From: Osmia lignaria lignaria
Lineage: Eukaryota > Arthropoda > Insecta > Hymenoptera > Megachilidae
NCBI RefSeq assembly: GCF_051020975.1
Contig: NC_135038.1
Span: 5,206,001-5,270,000, forward strand
DNA: 64,000 nucleotides
Direction of reading: 5' to 3'
Shown here: piece after piece, positions 47,631 through 58,271 of the stretch
Numbering within the stretch: position 1 is the stretch's first letter
Layout of the letters: each line of letters starts with the position of its first letter
The notes under the pieces: generated by a model
What the model saw: only the letters and a program-made list of their open reading frames with translations
What the model was told of the DNA's origin: nothing
Databases searched by the model: none
Made by a program: the position numbers and the translations under genes

Positions 47631-48870
47631 CTAGGATTTTTTTCCGAGTGCTTTTTGCGTAAGTTCCGTCTTTTTTTGCTGAGCAAGTTCCTTTTGTTTT
47701 TTCTCAGCTTCCCGTTTCTTCGCCGCTTCTTCCCGTTGTTGTTTAATTATGGCTAATCGCGCTAAGTCTGCACGCGCCTCGTCGGTTTTACCAGCCGCGT
47801 GTAGTTTCTGATAATTTGCATAAGCTCTTTGTTTTTCTAATTGTTCTCTAAAAAAAAAATCAACATATTTATTACTTTTAAATCATCAGGATTTACTTTG
47901 AATATGTATTTCTTCAATTTTTACCGTTCTCTCCGAGATAATTCAGGTTTTGCAGCCTCTAGAGATTGATTAATTTGTGATAATTTCTTTGTTTTCTTTT
48001 GTACTCTATTTGGATTTTCAACTTGAATTAAGTTTTCTACACCTTTCGCCTTTCCCTATAAACATTAAAAATCACAAATTATCTTCCGTTAGTTTTTCTC
48101 GATCGATTAATCAACTTACATGTCCCTCGGATTCCGAGTCTGAATCTGATCCACTTTCAGAGTCTGTTTCTGAACCACTCAGATTTTTTGATCTATCACC
48201 GCTACCTTTCGCTTTAGGCTCATCCTCTTCTTCACTGGAACTATCTTCTCCTCTAGTTTTCTAGAAAAAACAATATTGTAATCTTTACATATGAAATATT
48301 CGCTTAGAATGTTTGGATTTTTATTTACCAGCCCTATAAGCATAATTTATATAATGCTTTTAACGACATTATTGCGAGAGGATAGTACACAGAAAATGTA
48401 TCAGTTTAGGTTCTACCCATCTCTTTGGATATTTAAGAATTTCTTAAGGATTGTGCTCGGTCTCTCGAATGAAACTTGTACCAGGATAATAGTATTGCTC
48501 CGAAAAGAATCTCAGTTAACGGTGTACGAAATCACGCACGACCATCAAAGGACAATTCGACCTTACGTACTTAAGAATAATATCTAAGCCGTCGTGCTGT
48601 TGGTTAACCTAAAAATACTGACTCTCCACTGGATTTTTTTTTCCTCCTGGCGTCGCTGCTCCTCCAGTTCCTCGGGGTTAGTGAAGTGACGACCTCGGCC
48701 TTTGTGACTAACAAATTTACCTGAAAGAAAACGCTTCGCTCGAATTTCGTTTTTGGAGGTCAAAACTTGAGGAAATTGCGTTTTTCCTCGAAGCAAAAAT
48801 ATGGTGGGGACAAGGAGACAATTGTTTCGAACAGGAATTATAATAATTTTTTCAGCTCACCGCGCGGCAT
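47631..48870 (-). CDS. PDAP1: PDAP1, 28 kDa heat- and acid-stable phosphoprotein
   Basis: Five exons on the minus strand, 48870-48861, 48720-48623, 48260-48120, 48055-47925 and 47847-47631, join in frame to give 198 residues (human 181). PDAP1 is a small, very charged, mostly disordered cytoplasmic phosphoprotein, described as a PDGF-binding protein and more recently linked to translation and stress responses. Diagnostic stretches are MPRGKFVSHKGRGRHFTNPEEL at the N-terminus, a Ser/Asp/Glu-rich casein-kinase-like patch (SGSETDSESGSDSDSESEG), the conserved KGVENLIQVENPNRV, PELSRREREQLEKQRA, and the Arg/Lys coiled-coil-like tail ADLARLAIIKQQREEAAKKR. The first coding exon is only ten bases (ATG plus two codons and one base). 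The gene is divergent from GatA. Confidence 0.92.
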
Positions 48871-49744
48871 TTTATTCGAAGGAATCTGCAGCAATCTACA
48901 GAATAGTTTACAGAAATTTGTCGTAGAAAAGACCTCTTCTCTACTCCGAAAGAAAAATTTTCTTTGATGTCAGATTACCACTGCGCTGCTGCTGATTTCA
49001 ACGTCAACCGCGAGCTCTGGCGGCATAAATCGTTGCATAGAATATTCAGAACTATAGTTGGCAATTTTTATGGTTGTATTGAAACGTTTTGTTTAAATTA
49101 TGTGATTTATAAGACGAAACATAAGGTTTAAAACTTGTTGATTTCTTATGTTTTCTACTCTTGTAATGCTACAGTATAAGTTGTTAATATTAGAATATTA
49201 ATATTAAAAATAATAATTGAGAAACTGAGGGTTATAGTTGAAAGTTAAGAGAAATAGTTTTAAACAGATTTCTGTTTATTTCATGATTCAAAAGTTAGCT
49301 ATTTCTTTTGTTGTAAACTTTTCAAACTAATTTTCATTTTGCGACATTGGGGAATCCCAGTACCACAAGATAGTGCTCCATTTTATATTACTATATCCAT
49401 CTTTCTCACACATTGTAGCTGACAAATCTACTCCTTGTGTCTTCTAAAATCCTAATAACAGGAGCGCCTGTAACAGCAGAATAGCATGTTTTTTGGAGTC
49501 TTGCTTACTAAATTCAAAGAGGATTTTTTCAATTGTTGATTGAAAGATGATGTATTTATTGTCACCATGAATAATTGCATTATATTGTTAGTATAGTCTT
49601 TGTTAAAGTTAATGTACTAGTCAACTTGTTATGAATTGATGTTAATCATTTATTTTATGATCTTTTCTGTAGGTGAATGAATGAAGGTTATGTTTTGCAT
49701 ATAAATCATAAGTATCATATAGCATTTATATAAATTCTAAGAAA
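48871..49744. promoter_or_regulatory. Divergent promoter region, PDAP1 / GatA
   Basis: An 874-bp gap between oppositely directed start codons. The PDAP1 side is more G+C-rich (about 48970-49030). ACTATAGTTGGCA at 49051-49063 is identical to a word in the C7orf50-like/UQCC4-like promoter. The rest is A/T-rich and shows no further clear signal. Confidence 0.5.
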
Positions 49745-51363
49745 ATGAACAAATTACTATCTGCCCCCATAAAGGAAGTAAGTAAAAAGATACATGCTGG
49801 AGATGTGCGTCCTTCTGATATTACAAAAGCAGCTGTTAAGTTGACATCAGTTATTAAACCGCTTAATGCATATATTACTGTAACCGATGATATAGCAAAG
49901 AAACATGCAGAAAACTCGAATTTACGACAGAAAGACCATAATTTGTTGGGAAAACTGGATGGAGTACCCATTGCAATTAAAGATAATTACTGTACCAAAG
50001 ATCAGTTAACAACTTGTGCATCAAAAATGCTTTCAAATTTCATCCCTACTTATGATGCAACTGTATATAAACGTTTAAAAGATTCTGGGGCAGTTTTAAT
50101 TGGTAAAACTAATCTTGATGAATTTGGTATGGGTTCTGGTACTATTGACTCGTTTTACGGACCAACTAAGAACTTGTGGAACTCAGACACATTAGAAAAT
50201 TATTATTTTTGCAATAGCGATACAGAGAAGCATTATAAAAAGTCTTTAAACGAAAATAATTCATGGCATATCGCAGGTATGATTTATTAGATTGTTATCT
50301 CAAATGTTTAGTAAGCATTGCGTATATTTTAGGTGGTAGTAGCGGTGGTTCTGCTGTAGCTGTTGCTACTAGAAGCTGTTATGCGGCATTAGGTTCAGAT
50401 ACTGGAGGTTCAACACGAAATCCAGCCTCTTATTGTGGTCTGATTGGTTTGAAACCTACTTATGGATTAGTCTCGCGTTATGGACTTATTCCCCTTGTAA
50501 ATTCAATGGATGTACCTGGTATACTTGCAAGGAACGTAGATGATGCTGTGGTAGTTTTAAACGCTATAGCTGGCCCGGACGAAGCGGATTCTACCTGTGT
50601 AAGGAGAGAATATGTACCATTCGATTTACCAGATAGTATAAATATAAGTAATTGTAGAATAGGAATACCCAAAGAATACAGGCAAAGAAATATAAGTCCT
50701 GAAATACAAGAATGTTGGAATGAAGTTTCTCATTTTCTGGAAGAAGCTGGAGCATCACTTTCCACGGTGTCGTTGCCACATACGAGTTATTCTATAATGT
50801 GCTACACAGTTTTAAACCGCTGCGACGTTACCAGTAATCTGGCTTGTTACGACGGTGTAGAATACGGTTACAGAGCAGACGAATGGAGTTCTTTGCAAGA
50901 ACAGTATAGAAAAACAAGAACGGAAGGATTTGGTAAAGTAGTTAAAGAACGCATTTTAGTTGGAAACTACTTTTTATTAGAAGAAAATTATGAACCATAT
51001 TATATGAAAGCAATGAAAATACGAAGATTAATCTCCGAAGATTTTGATGCAGCGTGGAATAGCGACATTGATTTTATTCTTACTCCTACTACCCTCACAG
51101 AAGCTCCTAAGTATGATGAGTTTGTTTTACTGGACAATCAAACACAATGTTTAATTCAAGATTATTGTACTCAGCCTGCTAACATGGCAGGCATACCAGC
51201 CATTAATATACCAATTAAGCTTTCCAAGAAAGGTTTACCTCTGTCTTTGCAACTTATGGCTCCTTCTTTCAACGAGAAGGGGCTTCTTAAATTAGCAAAG
51301 TGGATTGAACAAAGAGTACAGTTCCCAATGCTTGAATTGAGAGATACATCTTTGTTCGAATAA
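49745..51363 (+). CDS. GatA: Mitochondrial glutamyl-tRNA(Gln) amidotransferase subunit A
   Basis: Two exons, 49745-50276 and 50333-51363, join in frame across a 56-bp intron to give 520 residues. GatA (animal QRSL1) is the glutaminase of the mitochondrial GatCAB complex, which converts misacylated Glu-tRNA(Gln) to Gln-tRNA(Gln). The amidase-signature fold is intact: Lys79 in PIAIKDN, Ser180 in GGSSGGS and nucleophile Ser204 in GSDTGGSTR, the Ser-cisSer-Lys triad. Other family stretches are GLKPTYGLVSRYGLIPLVNSMDVPG, LPHTSYSI and LTPTTLTEAP. The 30-residue insert before GGSSGGS is usual in animal homologues. No obvious long presequence is seen; the N-terminus may serve as a weak import signal. 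AATAAA overlaps the stop codon. The gene is divergent from PDAP1. Confidence 0.95.
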
Positions 51364-51364
51364 A
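51359..51364 (+). terminator. AATAAA overlapping the GatA stop codon
   Basis: The stop codon (51361-51363) lies inside a canonical AATAAA. If used, the 3' UTR would be only a few tens of bases long. Confidence 0.4.
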
Positions 51365-52478
51365 ATGTTTGTATGTTAATATTGTTTTATTTTATGTATT
51401 TAACAAAAAATACTACCTTATAATACATTGACTGTTGAATACGTGGAGTAATGGTAATTTTAAATTTCGCAGCGCTTATCCATCAGGATTTCATCGTTAT
51501 AGCTGGAAACTTGCTTATCTGAATATCGTCGGTATAGTTGGAAATGTTAATTGCAATTAAGAATTACACCAGAGCGCACAACGATCCCGAAAGACGTCGG
51601 TATTTAAGATCACGACAGGAATTCATATCTAGATATAAAATACAAAATATACTGAAGTTTCTTTGTGACGTTTTAGTCGATTTATATCCATCAAAATAGA
51701 GAAAGAAATCTTATTAAGGTAAAATTGATTGAACGTTATGCATAAACCCGTTGACACCTAAATTAAGAAAAATGATAGTATAAATTGAATATTGTTTAGA
51801 TGATAGTGACACTCCGTTTGCAAGAAAAGTAAAGTGTGCCATATAGAACTGAAATATGATAATTTGCGGAAAAGGAAGTCTTGTTTCACTGTCGATATCG
51901 CTTTGTAGAAATTAAATCGATTATATCATAGAAACAAGTATTACTCCAAATCGAAGCCGTTTAATCACAGTAAAGGAAGAGACATTAAAGGTACACAAAT
52001 TTGTATAATATATCATTAACTTTTATTGAAAATATTCCGATTGTGTAACATTAAAAGATAAAAAAGCGCAAAGCACGCTGGCAAAAGAAGGGTAGTCCAT
52101 AGGAGAACAGGGTTGGGCACGAGGTGCGAAGGGCGCATGCGTCAACCCGGCCGGGGGCTGTCGTGACGCGCTCTGCCGACGATTTCGTCAGTCGTTGTGA
52201 GGACCTCGAACTGTACGTGTCGTGAATCGTGTTTATCTCCGGATCGCTTCAACTGGTTTGTTCTATTTATTTTTCTTGTTCGTCTTCGCACGTTATTCGT
52301 CGGTAAACGTGTAACGCGATGTCGAAGTGGCGCGTTTTAAATCGCGGTCGAATTCGCGCCGCGATCGGTAGTGACGTAGTTCCTAATAAAACAAGATCAC
52401 TGTGACGTTAGTGTCGAAGATTGAGAATCGTTGAATCGCGACACAGTTTAGGCGCGTTTTTGTTGCGCAGAAATTCGG
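51364..52478. promoter_or_regulatory. GatA 3' flank and G+C-rich promoter region of the next gene
   Basis: The left 700 bp are A/T-rich with no gene seen. From about 52080 the sequence turns G+C- and CpG-rich, with GCGCATGCG at 52133-52141, the palindromic core bound by NRF-1 (erect wing in Drosophila). It is a plausible promoter and 5' UTR for the exon at 52479. Confidence 0.5.
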
Positions 52479-52559
52479 ATGATTGACCGTTACAGAAATT
52501 TAAACAGGTGTGTGCTGGAACAACTGAAGATACAGGAATCGAACGCAGATAATTTAAAG
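52479..52559 (+). CDS. Probable first coding exon of a gene extending past the window
   Basis: An ATG at 52479 opens MIDRYRNLNRCVLEQLKIQESNADNLK (27 codons; quoted in parts: MIDRYRNLNRC then VLEQLKIQES then NADNLK) and ends exactly at a good donor, AAG|GTAAAT, in phase 0. A CpG-rich promoter-like region precedes it. I do not recognise the protein, and no continuing coding exon was found before 64000, so the first intron would exceed 11 kb. The exon could instead be 5' UTR with a chance open frame. Confidence 0.45.
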
Positions 52560-54012
52560 GTAAATGTTTAGTTTATTAATTGTAAAATGTTGATTTTATG
52601 CGGCATCGTGGAAAGTTTCGATCGTGGAATTTAAAATGCATTGTTACGTGCATGTGTGTTGGCAATGCTTTAGAACCGGAAGTGTTCCTGTTTCGAACAT
52701 TTCACTCGTAATTTATACGTACAATAAATAAAAGAATAATAATTGTAAAAACGGTATAAGTTCAATGAGAAAGATATTGTGAAAATTTTTAAATAATATA
52801 TTCTGTCAAATTATTTTATTGTTATGCAGTTTTTATACTTAGTCGATAGTAATTTCAAATTAAATAGTCACTATTTTGACTAACGCAGTCAGTACGGTAG
52901 ACCGAAGCGTGCCCACTTTGCAAGAATTTAACTACCGTCATATTATACATTAATTATTATGTAAGTATTAGTTTAATGTATACAAATTTGATAAAAAAGT
53001 TACGAATAGTAACTTTTGATTGTATTTTATATATTTATTAACGAAATATCGGTTTGATTTGCCGAATGAATTCCGAACTGTGAATCATAACCTAATGCTT
53101 CAATTTTTGAAATTTCTCCCCGCTAATAATTGATTATCGTGTAATTATTTAAAGAGTTCCATTGATTTTAAGTTAAAAGGTCAATTTTTTTTTAAATTCT
53201 AAATATACAGAAGGGTTTTTTATTTTTTACCAAGATCAACTTTCCTCTCGATTAACTTCCAACATCCAGCCATCGTACATATATTTCCAATTGACCGAGT
53301 AAACATAATTATGAATTTTTCTTTCGTAAAATTAATAATATTTCTTTTCCGGGTTTATTCGCCATCAAATTTTCGGAAATTCGTTCGTCAAACCGGTATT
53401 TCTATTCATACTTCCATAATTCCCCGCCAATAATAACTGGGTGGGTCTGGCAGCATCAGGTTGCACGTTTAGGTTCGGGAAAATTTTGCTTTTCTCCTTC
53501 GTGCAACACGAAGCTTGTGCTCATTCGTTCTATTTCGAGGCTATTGATCGGCTTTCATGCCATATGAGAATATAAGGTTTCGAGGGAAAGTAACATCGTT
53601 GCTTTACGCTCGACCTTAATATCTTCAGCCGTGATCACCGTGAACTTTCTCAGGAATCCGTGTTCTCATCTTGACCGTTCGTGCATCCTCGTGTACGCGG
53701 TGAAACATTCACCGTTTCCAAGTCACGATTCGACGGTTTTCCATCGAAATTACCTCTGTTCCCTCTGAAATTGCTTTCATTCTACGTCTCTATTCTTCGG
53801 GTATCCTAATAACGTGTTCCGCCTCACGCGTGTCACCGATGACCCACCGCGGTGTAATATTTGTGTTTAGAAAATGACAATTGGTATCTTCTCTGTTCCA
53901 TTGATGATCCTAATGCTTTGTTTACCTCTGTAATTGTCTCGTTTCGAGCATAACTTAATTTCAGTTCACGCATTGCATGAGAAAAAAGTACGTATTACAG
54001 TTTGAATAATTA

Positions 54013-54213
54013 CAGGGGCGGCCCTGAGATTTCGGGGGTCCGTGGCGCCCCTTCGCATATATGACTTAAAAAAAAGTACTTCAAATAAAATTGATAAAAT
54101 TAACATTAAAGCTTGTATAACTAATTTAGATTTGCATTTAGTCTTATGGGGGCCCTGGACCTTGAGGGGCCCCAGGCAGCCGCCTAGTCTGCCTAGGCGC
54201 AGGGCCGGCCCTG
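54013..54213. mobile_element. hAT-type MITE, 201 bp, with 8-bp target duplication
   Basis: The element starts CAGGGGCGGCCCTG and ends, on the other strand, CAGGGCCGGCCCTG. Perfect 8-bp direct repeats AATAATTA flank it (54005-54012 and 54214-54221), the target-site length of hAT transposases. It encodes nothing and must have been moved by a transposase elsewhere. G+C-rich ends with an A/T-rich centre fit a hAT-Tip100-like group; that subfamily is a guess. Confidence 0.9.
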
Positions 54214-57200
54214 AATAATTACTAATTGTTGCATAGATAGAATTGTAATAGTTTGAAAATAATTAACTATTATTAATTTTTATAGATTTTTATGGGTGTT
54301 CATCTTTTCCCACATTTTGTAACTATCGATGACACGAAAATTTCTTTTACATTATCAGTTTAAAAGATACGATAGTCAAGTTTGCTTTTTTAATTGGATC
54401 TATATATTTTTTTTTTTCAAATCACGTGATAGTGTTTTTCAAGGACGAATTTATTGCCGGTAAAAATTAATTTAGCCGGACCGAAATTCCGTTTTATCGA
54501 TGAAGATTATATTTAGAGAGGGTCAGAACGCGCGGCCTGAAAACGCACGATTTTGTATCGCGTGTATTTTTATACATTCTACCAGTGTAGTCTCGCCAAG
54601 AATATTATAACACTTTGGATTCTCCGCTATCGATTCCATAGGAAAAGAATTATTCCCTTCGAAGACAGGAATTACGCGTTGACGGAGAATTTTTCATGTT
54701 CGCCTATCGTTTCCTTTTCGTTCCTTATGCTTGTAAACAAAGGAAAGTCTGGAATGCGTCGTACCTTTTTACCCGCCACGCAAATGATCCATTCGAGGTT
54801 CAATTGGAGTACAAAAGGCACGTTTACGAACAATACGCATCGTCGAGGCACCGAATGGCTTCGCCCTTTTGATACGCGACTCGCGACTAAGTACCTAAAC
54901 TCGCTGTCACTGATATCTTTCTCCGCTGACAATGGACACCCTCCTTTGGGTTCCTCTGCTTGAATTACCACGTTGCCAATGGATAGAGCGAATAAATGCT
55001 GTCCGATCTTTTATCCACTTTCCAGATATCTCCGGTAAAAACCATGGCTAATCGTACGCTCCTTTGGTAGCATAAGTTCCAAGCTGAATAAATCCTGTAC
55101 ACTCGCGAACGATAGAAATTTCAGCGATGAAAGGGACTCGGTGTATCGTTTCACCGATTATTTATGTAATTCATCGTAGAGTAAACGGGTTGGGCGAACA
55201 GGTTTTTACACCGTAGGGTGTTTTCAACGTTTACTATTTACGCTACCGATATCTCTCTGTTGGTTAACAATAGCACCTCTCTCGAAAAGGTTTGAATTAC
55301 AGCATCGCGACTGGTTTGAGTGGATAAATGATACCTGATCCTATTCAGCCTGGCACGTGATGGAAGCTAGGGTCAAAGAGTCCAAGTACCTCGACTTATG
55401 GGGACATTGCGCTAACCCTTTGGATGTTTTTTGTTTCAGGGAAGAAAATAAGGAGTCGACCAGCTGTGTGGTTGTGTATCCCAGTGTCTTGTTTCGTAAT
55501 TCTGGATCCATCAGCGCTTGCAGAGATCATCCAGAGTTATCTTCCTCTCATCCTCGGTTGAATCCTGATTAGGTGAGTGACTAATTTTGTATCTCAATTC
55601 GATAGCGACTCGAACCGGAAATACGTGCTTATAATGCCCGGTATTTGAAATAGTTAATGTTTGTATCGTTTTGATCTCGATTTCGTTAGAATGAATCGAT
55701 GCCAATGGAAACAAGGACTAATCAATCATTGGTCGAAGATTTTTCATTATATCCGCGGCGAGACCGCAAGGCTAATATTACCTGTTCGACGTGGCATAAA
55801 ATTCCTTCCTCCGATATCCCGTTGCGAATTTGCATTTTCCTTGTAATCGCGTACCGATATCTGTTATTCAAATTATTGCCTGCAATCTATGATTTTCAAT
55901 GAAACCTTCAAAATAGTTTCTAAGTATCAAGTTACCTATAATTTTATATAATTTCTGTTAAGTTCCTTTAATTTTACTGGCAGTATTTTGAATAACAGGA
56001 GAATAGATTGAAATTTCATGAAACGGGTTTCAATTGCAAGGGGATGAAAATCTTCATCCCTGTTATAATAAGATTTTGCCTGGAATCGGTGTTAATTCCA
56101 AGGAAAAAAGGAATTACGAACAAAAGGAGATTTTCCTTACAAAGAGGACAAAAGCGATCCTTAAGAATTCCGAGTGTCCTTTGCGAGTAAACGCGAGCAA
56201 CGTTAAATTTCATGCTTTCTCTAAAACTGCTCGCCATAAACACTTGGGATTCGACACATCCGGATCTTAGTCGCAATTTAACGAATGGCGTCATTCATTC
56301 GTTTGCAAGTAGGGGAATGATATATACGGGCGATGGTTCTTTCGTCTTCCCTCCCTGTTCCAGTACTCTTCCTCTTTTTCTCTTCTACTCTCTCCCACTG
56401 GGTCACATTATGCACTGGGTAACGATATGCCGCTGTTTAATATGTGGGCCATTTCAGTCCGTGGTTACTCTATGGGTGGATCGGTCGATCTTTAAGGCGA
56501 GAACCGTGCTCGAACAATTTTCACAGAAATGTTTACTATAATCGCGTTGAAACGAGTTAGATACAAGATTATCCTATGGTGCCGATGGTTCTTGTATTAT
56601 CTTTACTCGAACCTGGTTAATCTTGGTGAGTAACGACCATTTTCTTCCATTATTTTAAAAACCAGTCGACTACTTATGGGAAAATTTTTCATTTTTCGAG
56701 GAAAATATTGAATTTGATTTTATTTCAATCGTAAGGCGAGGATTTATTAAAATTTATTAGCATATCGAGTTAATTGAATTCTTCGATAAACGTCCGAATG
56801 ATCGGAATGAAATTTCGAAATTTTCCTCGGAATTTAAGCTTACGGTGTGAAATTAGCGAATCTGGGTCAGGAAGTGTATCGCATCGGGCGTGTTGGCTTT
56901 AACGCGAGGCAGAATGATAGAAATTTTTGGGTCATCTGAATCGGAATGCGTTACGCGACGCATGATAATAGGAAAATTCAATTACGTTACCGAAGTGTAC
57001 GTTAACGCTAGGAATTAGCGATTCTAGTCGCAAATCCGACCTGTCAGCGACGAATTGTCTGAATTGTCGGTAATGAAAGGTTTCCGGCACGGGGCAGCTT
57101 CTCTGCTGAAGAATTTTTCACATTGTCTTCCGAGTATTATTCTCTTTCCATCTTGCTCGTCTTTTAAATTGATCAAAAATCACTCGTTCGAACGGGGAAG

Positions 57201-57458
57201 GTAGATTTTTCGATAAAAGCGACCGGCGTCAATTAAATCACGGTTCTCGATTATAGAACAGCTCTGAAATCATTGCTCGATGTTTGAATTATTTTCGGTT
57301 CGCGTGAATTCAACGGCTGTGTTCTTGTCTATCAATTTTCATCGACCTGGAACAAAGCGGCGAGAAGTGATTTCATTATCGTGCGGACTTTAACGGGTTA
57401 CCGCAAAACGAGCGGTCATCTATTAACTCGAAACACGTGGCCGGTGAACAACGTTTAA

Positions 57459-57591
57459 CCCTTTGAGGAGCAGATTTTTCTTCCGAACGAATTATCGAAA
57501 TCAAAGGTTATTTAAAGGTATTTTAGAATTCGCTGATTACGATTCGGGAAATTATAGTGAAAACAAAAACGTACCACTGCTCCTCAAAGGG
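57459..57591. mobile_element. piggyBac-type MITE, 133 bp, between TTAA sites
   Basis: Both ends read TTAA then CCCTTTGAGGAGCAG going inward, a perfect 15-bp terminal inverted repeat, with TTAA at 57455-57458 and 57592-57595. TTAA target duplication and CCC starts are hallmarks of piggyBac elements. No coding capacity. Confidence 0.85.
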
Positions 57592-58154
57592 TTAATCTAG
57601 AGTTTCGACGAAAATTCATTTTCTTTGATGATGAATAAAATAAGAACGAAGCGTTAAAACAAAAGGGAATCGGAGATAAACGCATCGCGAATCCGTACGA
57701 ACGAAGAAATCGTCCAAGATCGAATCCCCACAAATTCAATGATACCAAACGAACTCTAATCGAATGAAGTTCCATACACCTGAATCGAATTCCAATCGCA
57801 AAATGAATTAGCGTTTCAACACCGGCAATGATATCATCCAGGTTACAAAGAGAATAAAGAGAGCCTCTCTGCAACCCTGTCGTTTCGTTGAAAAATTGCA
57901 AATCACCGGTGTGATTGTGGCCTGTAGTTACACCGTATGGAGCATGTAATTGAGCAACCCCGTGGACCGGGGAGAAAGTCGGAGCACAGGCCAATCAACC
58001 TCTATTGATTCACTTTCCGACTCGTCCGTCGTGCCAACGATCCTTGGAAAGTCACCCTCGAACCAAATCAACGGGGGTAGGTAATCTTGGTCAGCGTCGA
58101 GCTACGTGTTTGCAAACTGACACAGGGAAAAATATTTCGGTCAAACTTCGTTTT

Positions 58155-58271
58155 AGGGGAGCAAAAATTATTTTTTAAAAAATATCAAATCTGAAACATT
58201 CGAAAATGCAAGTTGATTGAAACGATTGTAATAAAATTTGATATTTTTTAATCAAAAATTGTTGGTCCCCC
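58155..58271. repeat. Imperfect foldback repeat, about 117 bp
   Basis: The left arm, AGGGGAGCAAAAATT then a T/A block then AAAAAATATCAAAT, faces ATTTGATATTTTTTAATCAAAAATTGTTGGTCCCC read in reverse. The AAAAAATATCAAAT core is perfect. It is probably a small MITE of unknown family; no target duplication was recognised. Confidence 0.55.

Noticed and set aside
50263..50332. Continuous frame through the GatA intron giving an alternative N-terminus
   Set aside because: The 56-bp GT-AG intron restores the conserved IAGGSSGGS segment; reading through it destroys that motif.
57584..57994. 136-codon minus-strand frame next to the piggyBac MITE
   Set aside because: No recognisable domain, overlaps the MITE end, and has no coding-like neighbours.
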